Assembly (NCBI GenBank): GCA_022824605.1
Contig: JAJDZO010000101.1
Span: 1 to 5,893 of the forward strand
Length of the DNA: 5,893 nt
Source: Acidimicrobiia bacterium
GTDB taxonomy: Bacteria > Actinomycetota > Acidimicrobiia > Acidimicrobiales > Aldehydirespiratoraceae
Reading direction: 5' to 3'
The position numbers and the translations under genes are program-made. This document shows positions 1 through 5,893 of this stretch, in pieces. How positions within the stretch are numbered: position 1 is the first letter of the stretch; every line of letters starts with the position of its first letter. The notes beneath the pieces were generated by a model that saw only the letters and a list, made by a program, of their open reading frames with translations, was not told where the DNA came from and searched no databases.

Positions 1-1031
1 TCAATGCGCCTGCGGCCTCATTGACCGTGGCGCAGCAGCACCCCGTTGCTCAGATCGACTGGGTGATCGACGCCGAATCGGTGACGCCAGAAGGCTGGAA
101 GCTCGTCAAGTTCGAGGTCGCCCGGTACAGCACCGAACTCGGGACGGTCGAGTTGCAATTCGCCGACCAGGACGCGGACGTTCGCAGCTTCACCGATCCG
201 CTGAGTCACCTGACCGTCGATGCTTGGCTCGCAGGCTTCGAGTACCTCTACGCAGTCACGCCGGTCTATGAGCGAGTGATCGGCGACATGTCTGAGAAGG
301 GCAAGCAGACCGTCGCTCTCCTCACAGTGGACGCGCCGACGTCGCCACTGGATGTCGCCACCACGTACCCCGCGCCGACGTTGACGGCTGCGGCGCACTC
401 CGACGGCGTGCAGTTGACCTGGGAGTTCGACGAGGCAGCCTCGACGCCACCAGGCTGGAAACTGGCTGGTTTCGTGCTGCAGCGATGGATCGATGGTCCA
501 GATCCTGAGCGTGTCTGGTTCAACCCCGAACCTCCGCACCCTGCTCCGACCGACCGCAGCCTCAAGGATCCGCTCTCCGGCACGGCATGGCATGAACGCC
601 TCCCAGGCAACAAGTTCAACTACGCGATCCAGGCCTTCTACCATCGGATTCTTGACGAAGCGGAACAGGTCGGCAAGCGGTCGCAGACCGTGTTCAAAAC
701 GCCGAAATTGCCGAACGTTCGTAACTTCAGAATTCGTAATCGAGGGGGAGGCCACTGGCCGGGCGAGTATTTGGGGCAGTTGCTCTGGGACCGCGCGCAC
801 CTGCCATGGGGCTGGGACACCGATAGCGACCTGGGTAACGTGAGCGAGTACTTCCTCTATGAGCACAGGGACGGCGAATACAAGTACTTGTACGAGTCGA
901 ACACGAGCGAGTATTTCGGACACAACATTAGGACCAGGATATTCTGCGGTGGATTCCAGATCATCTCGCGGTACGGCCTGTTCTATAGCGCACGCGCCAA
1001 TGCCGCGGAGCAGCGCCACGAGTGTAAGTAA
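1..1031 (+). CDS. Fibronectin III-like repeat protein, 5'-truncated by window edge
   Basis: The reading frame is open to the left edge: codons from position 3 read N-A-P-A-A-S before a TTG at 21, so that TTG is probably not the true start and the N-terminus, including any signal peptide, lies outside. Counting residues from the TTG, about 336 are visible. Two clear repeats occur at roughly 1-103 and 118-226. Both carry a short strand ending in hydrophobic-x-W (IDW, LTW), then TPxGWKL, then RSxxDPLS, then a Tyr-rich strand and a GK...TV end. A third, divergent copy (229-336) keeps LLW and a Tyr-rich core. This strand-and-Tyr pattern resembles fibronectin type III domains, which usually mediate extracellular binding. 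No catalytic motif is seen. The last residues are HECK before a TAA stop. The 24-base gap to the next gene suggests an operon. The function is unknown; the FN3-like assignment is from pattern only. The long antisense frame here looks like a shadow. Confidence 0.72.
   Translation, partial: NAPAASLTVAQQHPVAQIDWVIDAESVTPEGWKLVKFEVARYSTELGTVELQFADQDADVRSFTDPLSHLTVDAWLAGFEYLYAVTPVYERVIGDMSEKGKQTVALLTVDAPTSPLDVATTYPAPTLTAAAHSDGVQLTWEFDEAASTPPGWKLAGFVLQRWIDGPDPERVWFNPEPPHPAPTDRSLKDPLSGTAWHERLPGNKFNYAIQAFYHRILDEAEQVGKRSQTVFKTPKLPNVRNFRIRNRGGGHWPGEYLGQLLWDRAHLPWGWDTDSDLGNVSEYFLYEHRDGEYKYLYESNTSEYFGHNIRTRIFCGGFQIISRYGLFYSARANAAEQRHECK
3..329 (+). repeat. FN3-like protein repeat 1
   Basis: This is the first protein-level repeat of the truncated gene. 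It contains IDW, TPEGWKL, RSFTDPLS, YLYAVTPVY and a GKQTV ending, which line up in the same order with the next unit. The conservation is at protein level; I see no long DNA identity. The left boundary is uncertain because the window cuts the gene. Confidence 0.55.
372..698 (+). repeat. FN3-like protein repeat 2
   Basis: This is the second unit. It has LTW, TPPGWKL, RSLKDPLS, FNYAIQAFY and GKRSQTV in the same order as repeat 1. It has an extra Pro-rich insertion (near FNPEPPHPAP) between the GWKL strand and the DPLS turn. The boundaries are estimated from the aligned motifs. Confidence 0.55.
705..1028 (+). repeat. Divergent third FN3-like unit
   Basis: This C-terminal unit keeps an LLWDR strand where the others have IDW or LTW, a GWD turn, a YFLYEH strand where the others have FEVARY or FVLQRW, and a final Tyr/Phe strand (YGLFYSARAN). 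It lacks the TPxGWKL and DPLS motifs. It may be a capping domain of the same fold or an unrelated one. Confidence 0.3.
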
Positions 1032-1040
1032 ACCGATATC

Positions 1041-1047
1041 GAAGGGA
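1041..1047 (+). promoter_or_regulatory. Ribosome binding site of the binding-protein gene
   Basis: GAAGGGA sits 8 bases upstream of the ATG at 1056. It is a partial Shine-Dalgarno match (AAGG core) at normal spacing and supports that ATG as the start. It lies in the short gap after the upstream stop, so no separate promoter is needed. Confidence 0.55.
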
Positions 1048-1055
1048 TAGCCGCC

Positions 1056-2564
1056 ATGAATGCACGGCCTCAGCGACCACGTACCTTTAATCTCCTAGTC
1101 GGGCTTGCGATCGGGCTCGTCATCGGCTCGGTCACGACCGGTGTGGTTTGGGCGACGGTTGGCGGTTCGGCGGAGGTGCGGGTCGCGGCCCGCGTGCTCG
1201 ACGACGGGCGGGTGGAGGTTGGTCTTCAGCAGCGCACACCTGCCGCCGATGGCGCAGACGGTTCGGCTGCTCGCGAGTGGGGTGCGATTGAGAGGCCGGA
1301 TCTGCGCTTCGTGCCGGCGGACGCCGAGCGCGGCCGGTGGCTCTATAGCAGCCCGCTGATGATCGAGGCGTCGGCGCTGGACGCGCCGGCTGTCGATGAT
1401 GATGCCGGTGGTGATGCCGGTGATGTTGTTGACACGACTACGGTTGAGGAGAGTCAGGCGAATCCGATCACGGGCTCAATCACCGACGGTACGGTCGTGA
1501 CGACTGAGGCGACTGAGTCGGTGGTGAGTGTTGGCCCCTTCCAGATCATCGGCTTGCCGACGGGTGGCCGTCCCTTCGACGATGAGACGCTGTTCTGTGT
1601 GATCACTCACGGCAATCCGGGCGATTTCTTCTGGTATCAGGTCTACAGCGGGGTCGCCGACGCGTCGGTGTGGAATCACATCAACGTGCGCGCGGAGATG
1701 TATGAGGTCGGAACGGATCAGGCCGCCGGTATCGATGGTTGCGTGGCGGATGGAGCGGCGGCGATCGCGACGACGCTCGCTGATTCTGAGGCGTTGTTGC
1801 CTGCGTTGGAGCGGGCCAGCGAAGCGGGTGTGCGGCTGCTGACATTCAATTCTGGTTCGGACCAGGCGACGGCTGCGGGTTCGGTGGCCCACGTCGCGCT
1901 GGATGAGAGCGAGGTCGGACGGATCGCGGCTGCGGAGTTCACGAAACGCGATACGAGCGGAGATCTGCTCTGCATCGTGCATGAGCCGACCAACCGGGGT
2001 CTTGAGCAGCGCTGCGACTCGCTGGAGGAGTCCTATGACGGTGGCGATGTCATTCGCCTACGCGTCGACGCCAGCGACGACGTTCCCGCCACTATCGCAG
2101 CCGCGGTGACCGACGAGGTCGGCGGCGCGATCGCGTTGAACGCCAACACCGCCTACGCGATGTCGACCGCGCTCAGCGAGGCGCACCCTGATGTCGTGTT
2201 GAGCGCAGTGTCTGCAGACTTCCCGCGGCCGATGGCGTTGCTGGCCACCGAAGGACTCGATTTCGTGTTGTGGTCGCATGCTCTGGAACAGGGCTACCAC
2301 GCGATCACGGCGCTGCTCTTCGCTCACGGCACGCCGTTCTCGCCCGATGTCGGCCTGTTCGCAGAGGCGACACAGATCACCATCCACCCCTCGGTTATCA
2401 CCAAGGAGTCGGTGGACCGCCTGCGCGAGCAGGGCAACGAGTTCGGACAGACGCTGCCCGCATGGCACACCGCGCTTGAGCGCGCCATCGAGTCCGAACT
2501 AGCCGGACCACAGGACCAGGAAGGGATTCCTGAAGTTCCAGTCGAGGACCCGGACGCGGGGTAG
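1056..2564 (+). CDS. Membrane-anchored sugar-type periplasmic binding protein with N-terminal accessory module
   Basis: This is a complete 502-residue protein. The ATG start is supported by the upstream GAAGGGA and by a basic N-terminus (RPQRPR) followed by a hydrophobic segment at about 11-34. That segment lacks a lipobox Cys, so it is either a signal anchor or a signal peptide cut near AxA-like residues. Residues about 38-105 form a small module (VRVAARVLDDGRVEVGLQQR ... RFVPADAERGRWLYSSPL). Residues about 108-160 are an acidic, Thr/Ser-rich linker. Residues about 177-470 match the type 1 periplasmic binding fold of sugar ABC systems: THGNPGDFFW near 184-193, TFNSGSD at 263-269, HVALDES..G at 279-288, LLCIVHE...LEQRC at 304-320 and EQGY at 411-414. 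Such proteins bind small sugars or related ligands outside the cell. No transporter permease or ATPase is visible nearby, so a sensing role is also possible. The ligand cannot be read from the sequence. The tail after 480 is acidic and Pro-rich. Confidence 0.85.
   Translation: MNARPQRPRTFNLLVGLAIGLVIGSVTTGVVWATVGGSAEVRVAARVLDDGRVEVGLQQRTPAADGADGSAAREWGAIERPDLRFVPADAERGRWLYSSPLMIEASALDAPAVDDDAGGDAGDVVDTTTVEESQANPITGSITDGTVVTTEATESVVSVGPFQIIGLPTGGRPFDDETLFCVITHGNPGDFFWYQVYSGVADASVWNHINVRAEMYEVGTDQAAGIDGCVADGAAAIATTLADSEALLPALERASEAGVRLLTFNSGSDQATAAGSVAHVALDESEVGRIAAAEFTKRDTSGDLLCIVHEPTNRGLEQRCDSLEESYDGGDVIRLRVDASDDVPATIAAAVTDEVGGAIALNANTAYAMSTALSEAHPDVVLSAVSADFPRPMALLATEGLDFVLWSHALEQGYHAITALLFAHGTPFSPDVGLFAEATQITIHPSVITKESVDRLREQGNEFGQTLPAWHTALERAIESELAGPQDQEGIPEVPVEDPDAG
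1401..1424 (+). repeat. Two 12-base in-frame tandem units in the linker
   Basis: GATGCCGGTGGT is followed directly by GATGCCGGTGAT, encoding DAGG then DAGD within the acidic linker (residues 116-123). It looks like a small duplication in a disordered spacer, where length change is tolerated. Confidence 0.6.
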
Positions 2565-2579
2565 CTCCCGCCCGGGTCC
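2546..2579 (+). terminator. Long GC-rich hairpin spanning the stop codon
   Basis: GGACCCGG (2546-2553) pairs perfectly with CCGGGTCC (2572-2579). After a 2-base bulge, GCGGG (2556-2560) pairs with CCCGC (2567-2571), leaving a 6-base loop GTAGCT that contains the TAG stop codon of the binding-protein gene. No T-run follows on either strand, so it is not a classical intrinsic terminator. U-tract-less hairpins are often proposed as terminators or 3'-end stabilisers in high-GC actinobacteria. It could serve both convergent genes. Confidence 0.45.
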
Positions 2580-2595
2580 ATCCGCCTGTCTCGTT

Positions 2596-2624
2596 GCGAG
2601 CGCGGTTGCCCGCCGGCCGCTCGC
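2596..2624. terminator. Second inverted repeat in the convergent gap
   Basis: GCGAGCG (2596-2602) is the exact reverse complement of CGCTCGC (2618-2624), with a 15-base GC-rich loop. No T-run follows. The CGCTCGC half recurs at 2674-2680, so alternative pairings are possible. In sequence this rich in C and G such a pair may be chance; it is offered as a weak convergent terminator candidate. Confidence 0.25.
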
Positions 2625-2699
2625 GGGAGGCCTCGGACCCCTACCGCATCGAGGCGTTCAAGCTCTAGGAGGGCGCTCGCTCGCCTATTCGCTCGGCCT

Positions 2700-5600
2700 C
2701 TAGCTCGTCGGCTTGGCGGTGAGCGCCACCGGTGTGGATTCCGGACTGCGCAGCGACTTCACCTGCTCGCGGAAACGTCCGACGCCGGCCAGCTTCACGT
2801 CCTCATAGCCCCGGATCACATCGGGGAGGGCCGCCAGCTTCACGGCCCGCTCGTAGGTGCTGGGCGTCAAGCCGTCGAGTTCGGCTTCCATGAGTGTGCG
2901 GTACTGCGCGATCAGTTCGCGTTCGATGCGGCGGACCTTGGCGTAGCCGAACAGGTCAAGCGGTGTGCCCCGCAGCCGGCGCATGGCCTTCAACAGCCTC
3001 AGAGCCGGTTGCTGGAACGGTCCCAGCGAGATCTTGCGTTTGAGCCCCAGGGCTCGAAGCATCGGTGGATGCAACAGGATGCGGTAGCCGGTGTGACCGC
3101 CCACTGCGTCTCCGATGGCGTCACGCAGGCCTGGGAGGAGATGCAGCCTGGCCACCTCGTACTCGTCCTTGTAGGCGGTCAGCTTGTACAGATGTCGGGC
3201 CACCGCTTCGGCCAGTTCGGTCCGGTCGCCCATCACCTCGCGCTCTCGGGCTGATGCGGCATCCACGAAGTCCACGTACTCGGCCGCCAGCGCCGTCGAC
3301 TGGTAGTCGACCAGGTCGGCCGCCCGCCGCTGCACGGTCTCGGCGAGGGTCGAGCCGCTCTGCTCGCCCAAAGCGGGCAGCCCCGAGTTCTGCACCAGCG
3401 CCCGGGCAGCGGCCTTGGCTCTGTCTGGAGCCGCATCCAGGCCCAGTCCGGGTGCAGCCGTCGCGGTCTCCGGCCCGTCTGCGGGGGCCATGGCGGCCAC
3501 GGCTGCCGCACCGACCTTGCCGGTCAAGCCGACCAGGCCGTCGATGCCGTCGCGGCCGTACACCCGGCCCCACCGGAACGCGGCCAGGTTGGTTCCCACC
3601 GCCACTGCGTTGAGTTCAATGGCCCGCTCTATGGATGCCGCCGACACCGGGATCGCTCCCGCCTGGTAGGCGGCGCCCAGGGCCAGCACGTTGGCAGGCA
3701 TGGCTGTGCCCAGCAGGGCGTCGGCCATCCGGTCGGCGTCGAGGTGGACTCCGGCTCCCGTCCTGGTGGCCGTGTCGATGGCGGCGAGAAGCGGTTCGAT
3801 GTCGGGATAGGTCTGGTCGGTGTGCGCCACCATGTCTCCGGTGGGCAGCTTGCTGGTCGACACCACCGCCAGGGTGCGCTCGCGGTCGCATTTGGCCAAG
3901 TTCTTGGGGTCGGCCGCCACCAGCAGATCCAGGCCCAGGTAGCAGTCGGCGCCGCCCGCACCGATCAGGTTGGCGCCGGAGGCCTCGCCGTCGAAGAAGC
4001 GGAGATGCGAGACGACCGGGCCGCCCTTCTGGCTGAGCCCTGTCTGGTCGAGCCCCATGACGCCGAGGCCGTCGAGAACGGCCGCGGTGGCCAGGACCTG
4101 GCTGACGGTGACCACCCCGGTGCCGCCCACGCCCGCCATGAACACCGCATACCCCTCGGGGCCGGGCACGGGCCGTTGCGGCTCGGCGATGTCGGCTGGA
4201 GGTGCGACCGCCGCTTCCGCGGCGCCCTGCTGCGTGGCTGTCGAACCCGTCGTGTCGGCTCGGGCCTTGGATGGCCGGGTCTTGACTTCGATGAACGACG
4301 GGCAGTCGCCCTCGATGCAGGTGTAGTCGAAGTTGCAGGAGGACTGATGTATGCGGGTCTTGGTGCCCAATTCGGTGTCGATGGGCTGCACCGAAAGGCA
4401 GTGGCTCTTGGCCCCGCAGTCTCCGCATCCCTCGCACACCGCCTCGTTGATGAAGATGCGCTTGGTGGGCGTGGGGCGCAGACCCCGCTTGCGCTCGCGG
4501 CGCTTCTCGGCCGCGCACTGCTGGTCGTAGATCAGCACCGTCACCCCGGGTGTGTCGCGCAGCAGGCGTTGGGCTTCGTCGAGGCGGTCGCGGCCCCAAA
4601 CCTCGGCGCCCTTCGCCAGCGGAGCGCCGCCGTGGTGGCGGTCGGGGTCCTCGCTGCACACGATGGTGCGGCTCACTCCCTCCGCGGCCATCGCCTGGGT
4701 GAGTTCGGCCACGCCGATGACGCCGGCCACGTCCTGGCCTCCCGTCATGGCGACTGCGCCGTTGTAGAGGATCTTGTAGGTGATGTCGATGCCGGCAGCC
4801 ACCGCGGCTCGCACCGCCAGGCTGGCCGAATGGAAGAACGTGCCGTCGCCGACGTTCTGGAATATGTGGGACCGGTCGGTGAACGGCGCCCGGCCGATCC
4901 AGGTGGCGCCCTCGCCTCCCATCTGGTGAACGATCTGGGCCCGGTCGTCGATCCACAGAGCCATGGCGTGACAGCCCACTCCGGCGCCGACGAACGACCC
5001 TTCGGGAGCCTCGGTGGAGCGGTTGTGGGGGCAGCCGCTGCACCAGTACGGCGCTCTGGCCACCTCTGCCGCGCCCGCCCTCGAAGCCGCCTCGATCAGG
5101 GCCAGCCGGGCTTCGACGGTCACCGGCAGGGTGCCCATGTCGCCTCCGAGCACTCCCGAGCGGAGCCGGTCGGCTACCACCGCCGCGATCCGGTCGGCAT
5201 CGAGTTCGCCGTCGGCGGGTACCAGCCTGCGGCCCTGCTCGTCGGTCTTGCCCACCACCCGGGGCGCGTCGGCGCGGCCGTAGAGGATGTCTCGCACGAA
5301 CAACTCGATGAAGGCCCGCTTCTCGTCCAGCACGAGGATCTCGTCGAGTCCGGCGGCGAAGCGGCGCACGATCTCGGGTTCCACCGGCCACACCATTCCC
5401 AGCCGCAGCAGCCGGATCCCGAAGTGGCGCAGCGCCTCGTCGTCGAGGCCGAGGTCGCCGAGGGCCTGGCGCAGTTCGGCGAAGGTCCGCCCGCCGGCCA
5501 CTATTCCTAGGCGGGCTGTGTCGACGGCGCCGCCGATCTCGTTGAGGCGGTTGGCGGCGGCGTAGGCCACTGCTGCCTGCAAGCGGCCGTAGGCGATGTC

Positions 5601-5893
5601 CTTCTCCTGTTCGAGGCTCAGCGGTGTCACCAGGCCGGGCCGTTGGATGTGGTGCCACCGCCGGCCGTCGATCTCCAGTTCGGGGTACACCGGGTTGATC
5701 CGGTCGGGGGCCACTTCGGCGATGCCGAACCCGTCTGCGACGGTGGTCACCACCTTGAACGCGGCCCACAGGCCGGAGTACCGAGACAGCGCGATGCCGT
5801 GGAGTCCGAGATCGAGTACCTCCTGCGTCGAGCCGGGGTACAGGATCGGCATCTGGGCGTCGTAGAAGGCGGGCTCGACCTGGGTGGGCAGCG
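2700..5893 (-). CDS. Fused indolepyruvate:ferredoxin oxidoreductase, N-terminus beyond window
   Basis: The family oxidises aryl-pyruvates made by transamination of aromatic amino acids to aryl-acetyl-CoA, passing electrons to ferredoxin in the cytoplasm. The frame stays open to the right edge (in-frame LPTQVEPAFYDAQ precedes the Met at 5852), so that Met is internal. About 1063 residues are visible; fused members usually run near 1150-1200, so roughly 100-130 are missing. Numbered from the Met: the remaining PFOR-like N-terminal part (1-260) includes YPGSTQEVLDLGLHG. The thiamine diphosphate region has CSGCPHN (271-277), GDGTFFHS (336-342 region) and YKILYN...AMTGGQ (359-373), with the GDG and Asn364 as the expected Mg-ThDP ligands. 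A Cys-rich iron-sulfur segment has C473, C476, C479, C485, C506, C512 and C517. A gamma-type domain (about 567-785) starts with GVGGTGVVTVSQ and includes QKGGPVVSHLRF. An Ala-rich linker precedes a C-terminal domain (about 845-1035) typical of fused members, with KLTAYKDEYEVARL. The frame is intact, with no damaged motif seen. The actual substrate could be another aryl or branched 2-oxoacid. Its promoter lies outside. Confidence 0.93.
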   Translation of the reverse strand, partial: LPTQVEPAFYDAQMPILYPGSTQEVLDLGLHGIALSRYSGLWAAFKVVTTVADGFGIAEVAPDRINPVYPELEIDGRRWHHIQRPGLVTPLSLEQEKDIAYGRLQAAVAYAAANRLNEIGGAVDTARLGIVAGGRTFAELRQALGDLGLDDEALRHFGIRLLRLGMVWPVEPEIVRRFAAGLDEILVLDEKRAFIELFVRDILYGRADAPRVVGKTDEQGRRLVPADGELDADRIAAVVADRLRSGVLGGDMGTLPVTVEARLALIEAASRAGAAEVARAPYWCSGCPHNRSTEAPEGSFVGAGVGCHAMALWIDDRAQIVHQMGGEGATWIGRAPFTDRSHIFQNVGDGTFFHSASLAVRAAVAAGIDITYKILYNGAVAMTGGQDVAGVIGVAELTQAMAAEGVSRTIVCSEDPDRHHGGAPLAKGAEVWGRDRLDEAQRLLRDTPGVTVLIYDQQCAAEKRRERKRGLRPTPTKRIFINEAVCEGCGDCGAKSHCLSVQPIDTELGTKTRIHQSSCNFDYTCIEGDCPSFIEVKTRPSKARADTTGSTATQQGAAEAAVAPPADIAEPQRPVPGPEGYAVFMAGVGGTGVVTVSQVLATAAVLDGLGVMGLDQTGLSQKGGPVVSHLRFFDGEASGANLIGAGGADCYLGLDLLVAADPKNLAKCDRERTLAVVSTSKLPTGDMVAHTDQTYPDIEPLLAAIDTATRTGAGVHLDADRMADALLGTAMPANVLALGAAYQAGAIPVSAASIERAIELNAVAVGTNLAAFRWGRVYGRDGIDGLVGLTGKVGAAAVAAMAPADGPETATAAPGLGLDAAPDRAKAAARALVQNSGLPALGEQSGSTLAETVQRRAADLVDYQSTALAAEYVDFVDAASAREREVMGDRTELAEAVARHLYKLTAYKDEYEVARLHLLPGLRDAIGDAVGGHTGYRILLHPPMLRALGLKRKISLGPFQQPALRLLKAMRRLRGTPLDLFGYAKVRRIERELIAQYRTLMEAELDGLTPSTYERAVKLAALPDVIRGYEDVKLAGVGRFREQVKSLRSPESTPVALTAKPTS
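4287..4460 (-). other. Iron-sulfur cluster segment of the oxidoreductase
   Basis: This stretch encodes CEGCGDC, then C485 in SHCLSVQP, then SSCNFDYTC and GDCPSF. The spacing is C-x2-C-x2-C-x5-C followed by C-x5-C-x4-C. It replaces the standalone ferredoxin-like subunit or tail of the unfused enzymes and probably carries electrons from the thiamine centre to external ferredoxin. The x5 spacing before the fourth Cys differs from the x3 of a standard ferredoxin motif, but I recall similar spacing in fused members. Confidence 0.7.

Noticed and set aside
21..23. TTG taken as the start of the repeat protein
   Set aside because: No ribosome site is visible, the frame is open to the edge, and the preceding residues extend the first repeat.
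18..1019. A 333-codon open frame on the - strand opposite the repeat gene
   Set aside because: Its product is Arg-rich without domain pattern, while the + strand frame shows protein-level internal repeats, continues past the left edge and is followed by a well-spaced gene. It is an antisense shadow of GC-rich coding sequence.
2674..2698. Clustered CGCTCG units suggesting a short tandem repeat or CRISPR-like array
   Set aside because: There are only three irregular copies without constant spacers, within GC-rich intergenic DNA. It is most likely compositional.
3744..5510. A 588-codon open frame on the + strand inside the oxidoreductase gene
   Set aside because: The opposite strand encodes recognisable thiamine, iron-sulfur and gamma-domain motifs throughout. 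The long antisense frame follows from G/C-biased third positions and its product shows no domain.
3616..5769. A 717-codon - strand frame overlapping the oxidoreductase in another phase
   Set aside because: The product is almost wholly Arg, Pro, Gly and His, typical of a frame-shifted reading of a GC-rich gene.
5850..5852. ATG taken as the start of the oxidoreductase
   Set aside because: The frame continues upstream to the window edge with LPTQVEPAFYDAQ, which fits the conserved N-terminal region of the family. The true start lies outside.

Overview
The window is high-GC bacterial chromosome with three protein genes and no RNA gene, mobile element or CRISPR array that I can see. The GC-rich codon bias, a simple-sugar-type binding domain of actinobacterial style, a fused indolepyruvate:ferredoxin oxidoreductase, and an N-terminal module I recall from Acidimicrobiia-like proteins together suggest an uncultured actinobacterium, possibly of class Acidimicrobiia. 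This placement is inference; there is no marker gene in the window.

Left part (1-2564, + strand): two genes separated by 24 bases and probably co-transcribed. The first is cut by the left edge. It is a repetitive beta-sandwich (fibronectin III-like) protein with two clear repeats and one divergent one. The second is complete: a membrane-anchored or secreted protein with a short N-terminal module, an acidic Thr/Ser-rich linker, and a type 1 periplasmic (sugar) binding domain. No permease or ATPase gene is visible beside it. The pair looks like a cell-surface unit, perhaps for binding or sensing a ligand, but the sequence does not name the ligand.

Middle (2565-2699): a 135-base convergent gap. 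One long GC-rich hairpin spans the stop codon of the binding-protein gene, and a weaker second hairpin follows. They may act as a transcription end for one or both sides.

Right part (2700-5893, - strand): a large fused 2-oxoacid:ferredoxin oxidoreductase of the indolepyruvate type, complete at its C-terminus but missing its N-terminus beyond the right edge. It belongs to central or aromatic amino acid catabolism and has no evident functional link to the left pair. It also looks more GC-rich than the left genes.

I see no convincing wholly new system. The most unusual items are the domain arrangement of the orphan binding protein, its pairing with the repeat protein, and the stop-codon hairpin.
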